From NCBI GenBank assembly GCA_022571535.1, contig JACZXR010000069.1:1-8788 (forward strand): a stretch of 8,788 nucleotides of DNA. Reading direction: 5' to 3'. Shown here piece by piece: positions 1 to 5,813 of this stretch. Below the pieces are notes generated by a model. That model was not told the origin of the DNA. It did no database searches and saw only the letters and a list, made by a program, of their open reading frames with translations. Position 1 is the first letter of the stretch. Every line of letters starts with the position of its first letter. Made by a program: the position numbers and the translations under genes. This DNA comes from Deltaproteobacteria bacterium. GTDB lineage: Bacteria; Desulfobacterota; Binatia; UBA9968; CAXXLF01.

Positions 1-40
1 AGTACACGAGATCAGGAAGAATTTCGCAAATCAAGTTATA

Positions 41-71
41 TCGAACACGGGGTTTGAATCCCCGTGTTCGA
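41..71. repeat. Perfect 12-bp hairpin with T-loop-like 7-nt loop
   Basis: Bases 41-52 pair without mismatch with bases 60-71 around the loop TTTGAAT (53-59). The loop and its closing G-C pairs resemble a tRNA T-arm (GG-TTCGAAT-CC with one change), and CCA follows at 72-74, so the whole looks like the acceptor/T-arm half of a tRNA. No D-arm or anticodon arm is visible in the 40 bases before it, the 5' acceptor strand lies directly against the T-stem, and canonical spacing to CCA is off by one. I therefore do not call a tRNA gene. It may be a palindromic repeat, a terminator stem or a tRNA-derived remnant. Confidence 0.6.
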
Positions 72-104
72 CCAAAGGGGAGAGCTGCCGCTTCTCCCCT
101 TTGG
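72..104. terminator. Perfect 12-bp hairpin, probable transcription terminator
   Basis: Bases 72-83 pair fully with 93-104 around a 9-nt loop. The stem has a CCAAAGGGGAGA/TCTCCCCTTTGG layout, GC-rich in the middle with A/T at the base, as in intrinsic terminators that work in both directions, but no run of four or more T follows. It sits directly against the preceding hairpin and probably ends transcription of whatever lies left of the window. A further weak inverted repeat (AAACCCC at 105-111 with GGGGTTT at 139-145) follows. Confidence 0.45.
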
Positions 105-409
105 AAACCCCATCGGCTTTGTGCCCGCCCCAAGAGGCGGGGTTTACATTAAATCAAATTCACTTTGTGTCCTTCGTATTAATATTCTCTCTCGCTATAA
201 CCCGCTCTCTCTGTGAGAACGTTCAGCATCGGATGGCTCTCTTTTTCGGGACAGGCCCCCTCGGCTTCCACTTAGCCCACACTTGTGGTCAGGTGGAAGC
301 CACCGGCTTATGACCAAAGGCCAGGATCAAGAGATGTCCTCTTCAAGGTGTCTTTGACGGAATCTCCCTTGCGGTCATAATAGAAAAACAGTTAAACAAT
401 TAGAAAGGC
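105..409. other. Non-coding, structured intergenic region
   Basis: I see no credible gene here; the one open frame (101-313) starts inside the hairpin stem and its product has no recognisable pattern. The notable content is a folded segment near 263-315. GGCTTCCAC (263-271) pairs perfectly with GTGGAAGCC (293-301). A competing stem pairs 287-296 with 300-304 and 311-315 (GGTCA+GGTGG with CCACC+TGACC, 6-base bulge). The two folds share bases and cannot form together. A small hairpin AAGAG/CTCTT lies at 329-343. I cannot assign it to a known RNA family. Confidence 0.4.
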
Positions 410-438
410 TTCAACACCCGAAAATCAGTGTCGATAAT
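410..438 (+). promoter_or_regulatory. Possible sigma-70-type promoter for the selenoprotein gene
   Basis: TTCAAC (410-415) and GATAAT (433-438) are 17 bases apart, the ideal spacing. The -10 box matches five of six consensus bases, while the -35 box matches only about three. Transcription would start near 445 and give a leader of about 60 bases that contains GGAGG at 491-495, nine bases before the ATG at 505. Confidence 0.3.
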
Positions 439-504
439 ACTCGAGAGGTATCCTGACTTAAAGTGCCGTGAATAAAAAAATATCTCCCATGGAGGACTTT
501 AATA

Positions 505-1080
505 ATGGAAAAACTTGACGAGAAAGAGGAGAGCTGCTGCTCCATTGATTATGAGCATCACAAGGAGATCTTCGAGAGGCGGCGCCGTGCCTTTCTGGAA
601 CACCCGGAAGAGGCTGTTACCGTGCACCAAGCAAAAATCCGGCTGGTCAAAGACCACTTCAAAGAAGCTCAAGTCTCCGGCGGCTATATGATAGCGTGCG
701 ATGAGCCGACCAAGAGGGGCGGCACCGGAAAAGGTCCTGCACCTCTCCAGTACCTGGTCTCCTCAGTGGGATTTTGACTCCTCAGCCAACTGACGCAGTG
801 TGCGTCGTACCTGGCCATTAGAATTGACAAGGCCGAGCTTACGGTCAGAGGGGAATTTGACCAGAAAGGTAAGTTCGGTCTAGCCGACGTCCCGTCAGCC
901 TGCAAACTTTTCGTCTACGAGTTGACTCTTCAAAGCCCTGAAAAGGAAGAGCGCATAGTCGAGCTTTTGGCTGCTGTCGAGCGTTCTTGTTACGCAACCA
1001 ATACCCTTCGAAATCCTGTGGAGGTCGTACCTCAGCTTAGACTGAACGGAAAGGAGGTTCCACTAAACTTAAAGTTTTAA
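505..1080 (+). CDS. OsmC-like selenoprotein (Sec at residue 91, UGA read-through)
   Basis: The reading frame from ATG 505 meets TGA at 775-777 and then stays open for 100 more codons to TAA at 1078-1080, giving 191 residues with selenocysteine at 91. The whole reads as one OsmC/Ohr-superfamily protein. Residues 66-90 carry the family signature DEP...GGTGKGPAPLQYLVSSVGF, and in homologues the next residue is the peroxidatic cysteine (G-x-C). Here that codon is UGA. The second redox cysteine is kept as Cys162 in SCYATNTLRNPVEV. The part after UGA has no ATG, so separate translation is unlikely. Family members reduce organic hydroperoxides or act on other thiol/sulfur substrates in the cytoplasm; which one applies here is unknown. 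GGAGG at 491-495 supports the start. N-terminal Cys11-Cys12 is unusual. Expression needs selA, selB, selC and selD elsewhere in the genome. A simple nonsense mutation is the alternative, but exact placement at the active site, intact downstream coding and a SECIS-like hairpin argue against it. Confidence 0.87.
775..815 (+). promoter_or_regulatory. Sec UGA codon plus SECIS-like hairpin
   Basis: TGA (775-777) is followed by a stem-loop within the coding sequence. GACGCA (792-797) pairs with TGCGTC (801-806) around the loop GTG (798-800), extended by a T-G wobble (791/807). Below an internal loop, GCCA (785-788) pairs with TGGC (812-815). The apical loop starts 20 bases after the UGA and begins with G, in keeping with bacterial SECIS elements such as that of E. 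coli fdhF, which are bound by SelB just downstream of the UGA. The fold was found by eye; energy was not computed. Confidence 0.75.
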
Positions 1081-1081
1081 T

Positions 1082-1651
1082 TTAAATATTATCGTGAATA
1101 CACCCTAATTCTCTGAGGATTTTTTGAGATATTATTTTAGGCAGCAAATCGCGATTTTTCCTTGTCACCTCAATCAGTTCAACGTCGTTTCTCCCCTTGA
1201 GCTGATCCAGAAAGCCCTTCCCTCTCTTGGCCACAGTGGCCAAGAGGTTCGACCTTGACGCCATAAGGTTAATGACACCCTCGCGGAACCTCTTTGACAT
1301 TAGCTCCATTTTTCCAATCTCATCGATAACGTAAAGCTCCGCAGGGCTGTATTCCGGATTGATCCGGGAAAGAACAAGCCTTTCAAATTCCTCAACATGA
1401 ATCAGGTATCTTCCCACCCTGGGTCCTCTGCCATACCCTATCGACGCCAGGGTTCCTTCCTCGCCGTCCAGGGTGCGGATCCAAAAGCCCCTTCTCTGTC
1501 CGCTGTCTCGTTTCTCTTCTGTGTAAAAACCCGCACATTTAATCCCGCCTAGGTCTCTCAAAGTACGGTGGATTATTGTTGTTTTGCCGATTCCGGGGCT
1601 ACCGGTCAGGAGTATCCGCATGTCTAAGGACCCATCTCGCAATCTCGTCAT
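1082..1651 (-). CDS. THEP1-type nucleoside-triphosphatase (P-loop NTPase)
   Basis: The 189-residue product matches the THEP1/DUF265 nucleotide-kinase-like NTPase family by recall of its pattern. It has a Walker A motif GSPGIGKTT (17-25), the family motif AGFYTEE (40-46), a region rich in Gly/Arg ending RVGRY (78-82), a Walker B-like VIDEIGKMEL (108-117), and LATV with EVTRKNRD near the C-terminus. Family members hydrolyse NTPs in vitro; their cellular job is unclear. The frame overlaps the end of the upstream deacetylase gene, so the two are probably translationally coupled. Met11 (codon at 1619-1621) lies directly before the conserved MRILLTG and is the more likely start, since neither start has a clear Shine-Dalgarno sequence. 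The stop (1082-1084) is one base from the stop of the convergent selenoprotein gene, and I see no terminator between them. Confidence 0.85.
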   Translation of the reverse strand: MTRLRDGSLDMRILLTGSPGIGKTTIIHRTLRDLGGIKCAGFYTEEKRDSGQRRGFWIRTLDGEEGTLASIGYGRGPRVGRYLIHVEEFERLVLSRINPEYSPAELYVIDEIGKMELMSKRFREGVINLMASRSNLLATVAKRGKGFLDQLKGRNDVELIEVTRKNRDLLPKIISQKILRELGCIHDNI

Positions 1652-2426
1652 GGCGAGGGAACCAGACTCCAGAAAAACCCTTCATATACTTCAGGACTTC
1701 TACCAGCATGGCCGCCATAAGAGGACGGCCACCGAAATGCGCATGAAATGTGAGATTGATCATTCCATTTGACTCGGTTCTATATAGATAGTCGAACGTA
1801 TCCTTGTACACCTGGAAGAAGTCCCTTGGCGATCCCCGGAGAACCCTGTTATCAGTGAAATCACTATGCGGTATGACAACTACCGCCCCTCCGGCAGTAG
1901 TCAACACGTAGGGGAGGTCGCTATCGTTATAGTCTCCGTGCCAGAGAAACCGTTCCTCGGCCAAAAAATTCGCCGTCTGTTTTGTGGGCGTTGCCCGTGG
2001 ACTCAACCAACCTACGGGCTTTACCCCAATAGCTCCTTCGATGATTCCGCAGCACCTATGGATGACTTCCCTCTCCTCTTCCGGCGTGAGGTAGCAGAGG
2101 AGCGTATCCTGGGTATAGGAGTGGCCAGCCACCTCATGTCCTCTTCGGTGGAGTTCCTTGACCGCTTCCGGAAATAGCTCCACTGACCTGCCACTGACAC
2201 AGACTGTGGCCTGGATACCGAATTCGCCCAGGGTCCTCATAATCCTCCAGATCCCTGTCCTCCCTCCATATTCGGACCAGGAGATCCCGTGCCGATCCAC
2301 CGTACCCTCCTTAAGGGGAGTGGTCATCGGCGAATAACTCGGCGCCTTACCCTCATGCCAGGTCTCAAACATGACCGTGACAAGGACCGCAATCCTTGCA
2401 TCTCTATCCCAACTTCGAATCTCCAT
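1599..2426 (-). CDS. Polysaccharide deacetylase family protein (PuuE/PgdA-like, CE4)
   Basis: The 275-residue product looks like a NodB-homology (carbohydrate esterase 4) protein of the branch that includes allantoinase PuuE and Helicobacter PgdA. Visible elements are an N-terminal strand VLVTVMFETWHEG (14-26), FGIQATVCVSGRSVELFPEAVKELHRRGHEVAGHSY (69-104 region) with putative metal ligands His97 and His102, a WLSPRATPT segment (140-148), a LWHGDYNDSDLPY loop (161-173), LTFHAHFGG (225-233), and the C-terminal VWFPRHDEIARWVL typical of the family. The usual first-motif Asp seems replaced by Glu21, as can happen in this branch, so the substrate (peptidoglycan, ureide or other amide) is open. 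No signal peptide is evident, which fits a cytoplasmic enzyme. The start is supported by a strong AAAGGAG (2434-2440) ahead of the ATG. It is the first gene of a two-gene minus-strand unit with the NTPase. Confidence 0.85.
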   Translation of the reverse strand: MEIRSWDRDARIAVLVTVMFETWHEGKAPSYSPMTTPLKEGTVDRHGISWSEYGGRTGIWRIMRTLGEFGIQATVCVSGRSVELFPEAVKELHRRGHEVAGHSYTQDTLLCYLTPEEEREVIHRCCGIIEGAIGVKPVGWLSPRATPTKQTANFLAEERFLWHGDYNDSDLPYVLTTAGGAVVVIPHSDFTDNRVLRGSPRDFFQVYKDTFDYLYRTESNGMINLTFHAHFGGRPLMAAMLVEVLKYMKGFSGVWFPRHDEIARWVLRHADTPDR

Positions 2427-2512
2427 TGCTCATCTCCTTTGGCAGAGTTGTCACAGGCCTGTTATTTTAGAAAAGGCTAAAGGAATCGAATAGACTCCCA
2501 TAAAGGGCCACG

Positions 2513-2776
2513 TCATCCCTTCTCAATCCCGAGCAGCCGGTACAGTGATAATTTTCCAGGCCCCGACAGTAGCAGCCCCACTCCCATTCCCAGAAGTGCC
2601 ACATTGAACTCAATCCCATGCCCGACCCCACGGGCAAGCTGCCAGTTAATGAAAAAGCCATGGGAAAGGTGGGCCTGGATCATTGCCACAACCATAACAA
2701 CCCCCAAAGTTGCAGAGGCAAACCGAGTTAAAAGGCCAACCGCTACACCAATGCCACAAAGTTCCCCTTTTTTCAC
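2513..2776 (-). pseudogene. DoxX-family membrane protein, N-terminus missing
   Basis: The 87-residue frame carries the second half of a DoxX-type small membrane protein: GELCGIGVAVGLLTRFAS (a family-like E-L-x-G-x-G-L-x-T-R segment), a membrane span, HLSHGFFINWQ, a further span, and the characteristic end LLLSGPGKLSLYRLL. Full DoxX proteins have about 130-150 residues with an extra N-terminal span, which is absent here. The first possible start is GTG at 2774-2776 with no ribosome-binding site. Reading further upstream gives a few unrelated codons and then a stop at 2801-2803, with no DoxX sequence in another frame. The missing part is replaced by a cytochrome gene fragment on the other strand. 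I conclude it is a 5'-truncated remnant, though a short expressed protein cannot be excluded. Confidence 0.7.
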
Positions 2777-2778
2777 GA

Positions 2779-3423
2779 GCCGGAGACAAATCTTTAGCCT
2801 CTATGGTCCTGGCAGAGTTTCGTGTCGCCAATCAGCAGCGCAAAGATTCCTTTTCCATCGAGCCTTCAAATTTTCCGTGGCTTAGAGAGATTGGTGACCT
2901 CCCCTCAAAGTTGTCTCCGACTTATCTGCGGCAAGCATTCCTCTCCTTTTTCGTCAATTTCCAACATCGTCCAAATCCCTGGAATGCCCTTTCACACAAG
3001 CTCAGCCCAAAGGCCGTACGAGGACTTTCTGTATTCCGCGCCAGATGCGAGTATTGCCACCAGGCCACACTATCAATGCGAGGATACGAATCCCTACCAT
3101 TTGCAGATTGGAAACATTGGCTAGAGGCCGAAGAAAAGGACCTGGTCTGGGGAGCGCCCTTCTATACCAAGACAGGGATCAAACCCTATGTCCACAGGGC
3201 AGGCGCACGCGTACCAAGCTTGAGACGCGTCCAGCAAAAATACCCCTACTTCACCAACGGTTCATCACGGTCCCTGAGGCATCTTCTTTCACGATTTCGC
3301 CACAAGGGGCTCACCGCCTGGCACCACTACGAGCCACAATGGGATCAGGCCGAAGCCCCGGATGCCAAAGTGCTCACATCCGACGAAATTGACGCTCTAG
3401 AAGAACTCCTGCGCTTCTTTTAA
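2779..3423 (+). pseudogene. C-terminal part of a c-type cytochrome / di-haem-peroxidase-like protein
   Basis: The frame is open from 2710, but its first 20 or so codons are antisense to the DoxX fragment, so the meaningful part begins near 2779. It shows AFLSFFVNFQHRPNP, then LSPKAVRGLSVFRARCEYCHQ with a haem-binding CxxCH (3046-3060), then GIKPYVHRAGARVPSLRRV and YPYFTNGSSRSLRHLLSRFR. This order recalls the C-terminal haem domain of MauG/cytochrome-c-peroxidase-like proteins, where the last motif is a typical end-of-domain signature. It ends with a helix EIDALEELLRFF and TAA. A periplasmic cytochrome needs a signal peptide and these proteins usually carry further domains, but neither is present. 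ATG 2803 is the first internal start and lacks a ribosome-binding site. I call it a 5'-truncated remnant with an intact 3' end. Confidence 0.65.
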
Positions 3424-3441
3424 CATCTCGCATGCTGAAGT

Positions 3442-3927
3442 TTACCCCGCCCTCTCATGGCGCCAAAGCAAAATAAAAATCATGACGTGGGTCACCAACA
3501 ATGCAGGAACTATCATCGCACGGATAAAATAAGTCGCACCAAATTGTCCGTCAGGGACATGACGGAATCCCTGTTAGACTGCATTGAGCAGGTCCAGCGA
3601 TCCTTCTATGTTGAAGACCCACACCAGTGGGATTGCTATAGCCCACCGCAGTCGTAGCGCCATTATCGCAATCAGTGCGAGCAGTGCCGCAAGCAGATCA
3701 CCATATCCAGCAGGAATCGCAAAACGGGAATCCAAAATCTCCGACGTAACGCCCGGAATCAGGAAAGCCAACCCAATGTAACGGAAACTGTGAAGAAGCA
3801 AGTGCGGTGTAAGGGCGTTGGCACGAGGCATGCCAACCAGTTGTGGCATAACATGCCATTTAGCGATAAGACTGTAGGACAGCAATCCTAAGACTATGCT
3901 GAGTGGTAGAATGGTGCCTATCACCAT
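3442..3927 (-). pseudogene. Multi-pass membrane protein interrupted by an in-frame TAA
   Basis: From ATG 3925-3927, with an excellent AAGGAGGT eight bases before it, the frame codes 117 residues: a span at about 3-22, LLLHSFRYIGLAFLIPGV (43-60), GDLLAALLALIAIMALRL (76-93) and IPLVWVFNIEGSLDLL (99-114). It then hits TAA at 3574-3576. The same frame continues for 43 sense codons (QGFRHVPDGQFGATYFIRAM..., then a hydrophobic PALLVTHVMIFILLW span) to a natural stop TAA at 3442-3444. The continuation has the same character and supplies the expected last membrane span, so one base change, probably from a Tyr codon, explains the break. The intact protein would have 161 residues. I recall similar small membrane proteins of unknown function in bacteria but cannot name the family. 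The 117-residue product may still be made. Confidence 0.7.
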
Positions 3928-3980
3928 TTCGATAGACCTCCTTTACTTCAAGATTTTTATCTAGACAAATGACCCATAGA

Positions 3981-4176
3981 TTAACCCCGATCCGACAAAA
4001 ATAGTCAGTCCATATGCAAACCTGAGCCGATGCTTCGCGAGTTGCCGACATATTGATGTGGGTCTGTAAGTATAATAATGATGAGTTGCTGATTCTTGGT
4101 ACGAACAGCTTTTCGCATAGATCCCAGACTCATCAGGGCTGATTTCTTCGCCTGATTAATGTCGGATCGGGGTTAA
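3981..4176. mobile_element. MITE-like element with perfect 17-bp terminal inverted repeats
   Basis: Bases 3981-3997 (TTAACCCCGATCCGACA) are the exact reverse complement of 4160-4176, enclosing 162 bases without a gene. Such a long perfect inverted repeat at this distance is not expected by chance and resembles the ends of a miniature inverted-repeat element or an insertion sequence that lost its transposase. ATAGA occurs just before the left end (3976-3980) and five bases beyond the right end (4182-4186), so a target duplication is possible but not clean. Both ends carry TTAA. Inside are a small inverted repeat (ATCAGG 4132-4137 with CCTGAT 4151-4156) and a TATAAT at 4071-4076 without a good -35 box. 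It lies upstream of the broken membrane-protein gene and points away from the amidohydrolase cluster. Confidence 0.55.
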
Positions 4177-4518
4177 CACTTATAGAGGATTACTTATCCT
4201 TTTTCACACTAGCATGGTCGCTAAAGCGTAAATTCTCCCATTGGACTCCGTCCAAAAGCATAGGGACCAGCCCTTCAAAACCTACCGCAGGAGATTGGAA
4301 TCTCCGTGCTCTGTGAATTGACACAGAATTCCGGCATGGGGTAGTCTTGGCCTGACCACCAAGAGGTCATCGGCAGACGGTGGACAATACACACAACTGT
4401 GTCGACTTTGATGGCCAAGGGACGAGTTTCGGAGAGAATTTATCAAAAGCCTCAGTAAGCTCAGCACGGGTTTTGGATGCCAGGTTTTCTGTCGCTGCTA
4501 TTTTCATCTCTATAAATA
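4177..4518. other. Non-coding stretch upstream of the catabolic cluster
   Basis: No frame here gives a recognisable product; the short frames on either strand (for example minus-strand 4367-4555) run into the amidohydrolase gene and look random. Two adjacent small hairpins are visible: GGAGATT (4290-4296) with AATCTCC (4299-4305), and TCTGTG (4310-4315) with CACAGA (4322-4327). The region may hold the promoter of the downstream cluster, but I see no pair of boxes good enough to call. Confidence 0.4.
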
Positions 4519-4533
4519 GAGGGGGGGGTTTCC
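4519..4533 (+). promoter_or_regulatory. G8 homopolymer serving as ribosome-binding site
   Basis: GA followed by eight G (4521-4528) lies five bases before ATG 4534. It can pair with the CCUCC of 16S rRNA in several registers and is the only plausible ribosome-binding site for the amidohydrolase. Homopolymer runs of this kind are prone to slippage, so expression could vary with tract length. Confidence 0.45.
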
Positions 4534-5748
4534 ATGGAGAATTTCGATCGGACACTTGTCATCGATGCAGACGGGCACGTCAACGAGGGAGATGTAGATC
4601 TCAAGTCCCGGTTGCCCGAAAAATTACGTGCCCTCGCGCCAGTGCGCATAAGAGACAACCGTGGTCGCGCGCGAATTCTCTTGGAAGGAAGGATCTGGCC
4701 GAATGCCGAGGGACCCGGTCCCGGGGTCTCCGGACCTTTCAGCGACAGGGTCCAAAAAGGTCGCCCAGGCATGACCGACCCTCACGAGAGGTTGAAGGAC
4801 ATGGACCTGGAAGGTATTGACGCCGCAGTGATCTTCGGCACGCAGATTGCCCTCACAGTGAACGGCATCATGGACAAAGGGCTAGCTGCAGCGCTCTGCC
4901 GGGCCGTTAACGAATGGCTTCTGGAATACTGCTCCGCCGATCCAAAACGCCTCCGCGCCGTTGGCCTGATCCCCTGTCAGGATCCTCCAGCTGCTGTGCA
5001 GGAGCTCGAATACCTCGCCCAACGAGGGGTCACCTCAGCGATGCTTCCGACGAACGTCTACGGAAGGAATTTGGGTGATTCTATGTTCGACCCGATCTAT
5101 GCCACCGCGCAGGAGGTCGGCATGCCCCTGTGTGTCCATCCCCAGACTGGTCATGACGGAATACCCGGCGTCTCAGGGGTCATGGGGGCCGGGAGTCGGC
5201 GGTTCTTCAAGTACGTGTACGTCCACATGACCGCCTTTCCATTCGAGCTCATGATCGCAATGATGCACATGATCGGTGAGGGCGTTTTCGACCGTTACCC
5301 TCGCCTCAAGGTCGGCTTTATGGAAGGAGGCGCGGGCTGGCTTCCATTCTGGATGGAGCGATTGGACGAGCACGGGGAAAAGCTTGCGCCGCAGATGCCC
5401 CAGCTCAAGCGGAAGCCAAGCGAGATTATCCAAAGCAATCAGCTTGTACTCAGCTGTGAGTCTGAGGAAACCGGGCTCGACCGTGTCCTGAATACTGCCG
5501 GGCCAACGAGCGTACTCTACGCCTCTGACTACTGCCACTGGGATTGTCATTTCCCCTATTCCGTCAAGGATATCCTCGACGCGCAGGATCTGAACTTCAC
5601 ACAGAAAGAGTGCATTTTGCACCGCAATGCGATCGAGTTCTTCACCCTCAAGAATCTCCCGGCCCCAAGAGCCATCAAGATCGCAAGGCGGAGCTGGGGG
5701 CAGGATCAGGGCGCAAAGGCGGCAGTGGGACAGGGAGCGGACTTATGA
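4534..5748 (+). CDS. Amidohydrolase family 2 protein (ACMSD/decarboxylase-like TIM barrel)
   Basis: The 404-residue product shows the pattern of amidohydrolase-2 (PF04909-type) metal enzymes, which include decarboxylases such as ACMSD and gamma-resorcylate decarboxylase and hydratases such as LigJ. The N-terminal strand VIDADGHV supplies the first metal ligands (Asp11, Asp13/His15). RLKDMDLEGIDAAVIFGT follows, as usual. MPLCVHPQTG gives the barrel His202, FDRYPRLKVGFMEGGAGWLPFWMERLDEH is the highly typical core block, and LYASDYCHWD gives Asp332, the expected catalytic/metal aspartate. ILHRNAIEFF closes the domain. ATG 4534 is followed directly by the conserved strand, which supports the start. 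The substrate is unknown. It leads a plus-strand cluster with an alpha/beta hydrolase 65 bases downstream. The C-terminal tail after residue 375 is basic and probably disordered. Confidence 0.9.
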   Translation: MENFDRTLVIDADGHVNEGDVDLKSRLPEKLRALAPVRIRDNRGRARILLEGRIWPNAEGPGPGVSGPFSDRVQKGRPGMTDPHERLKDMDLEGIDAAVIFGTQIALTVNGIMDKGLAAALCRAVNEWLLEYCSADPKRLRAVGLIPCQDPPAAVQELEYLAQRGVTSAMLPTNVYGRNLGDSMFDPIYATAQEVGMPLCVHPQTGHDGIPGVSGVMGAGSRRFFKYVYVHMTAFPFELMIAMMHMIGEGVFDRYPRLKVGFMEGGAGWLPFWMERLDEHGEKLAPQMPQLKRKPSEIIQSNQLVLSCESEETGLDRVLNTAGPTSVLYASDYCHWDCHFPYSVKDILDAQDLNFTQKECILHRNAIEFFTLKNLPAPRAIKIARRSWGQDQGAKAAVGQGADL

Positions 5749-5813
5749 TACTATTTCCAGGATCATGACTGAGGCACCCGCCTCAAACCCCATAGTTTAA
5801 CAGGAGGACCGTT

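Noticed and set aside
1..75. Possible tRNA gene ending in CCA at 72-74
   Set aside because: Only an acceptor/T-arm-like hairpin is present; the 5' acceptor strand directly abuts the T-stem, no D-arm or anticodon arm can be drawn, and the spacing to CCA is off by one.
101..313. 70-residue open frame
   Set aside because: It starts with a non-ATG codon inside a hairpin stem, has no ribosome-binding site and gives no recognisable pattern; the DNA is dominated by inverted repeats.
505..777. Stand-alone 90-residue OsmC stub
   Set aside because: It ends exactly at the active-site position while the family-like sequence continues in frame, so read-through at UGA explains it better.
4053..4076. TATAAT at 4071-4076 as a promoter inside the MITE-like element
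   Set aside because: The nearest -35-like box (TTGATG, 4053-4058) is only 12 bases away, too close for a sigma-70 promoter.
4367..4555. 62-residue minus-strand frame upstream of the amidohydrolase
   Set aside because: It overlaps the ribosome-binding site and first codons of the amidohydrolase and has no recognisable domain or supported start.
5173..5622. 149-residue minus-strand open frame
   Set aside because: It lies wholly opposite the conserved core of the amidohydrolase and has no family pattern; it is a shadow of the plus-strand gene.
5765..5800. 11-codon mini-frame (MTEAPASNPIV) ending just before the hydrolase ribosome-binding site
   Set aside because: A leader peptide is conceivable, but spacing from any ribosome-binding site is poor, it has no repeated regulatory codons, and frames of this length are frequent by chance.
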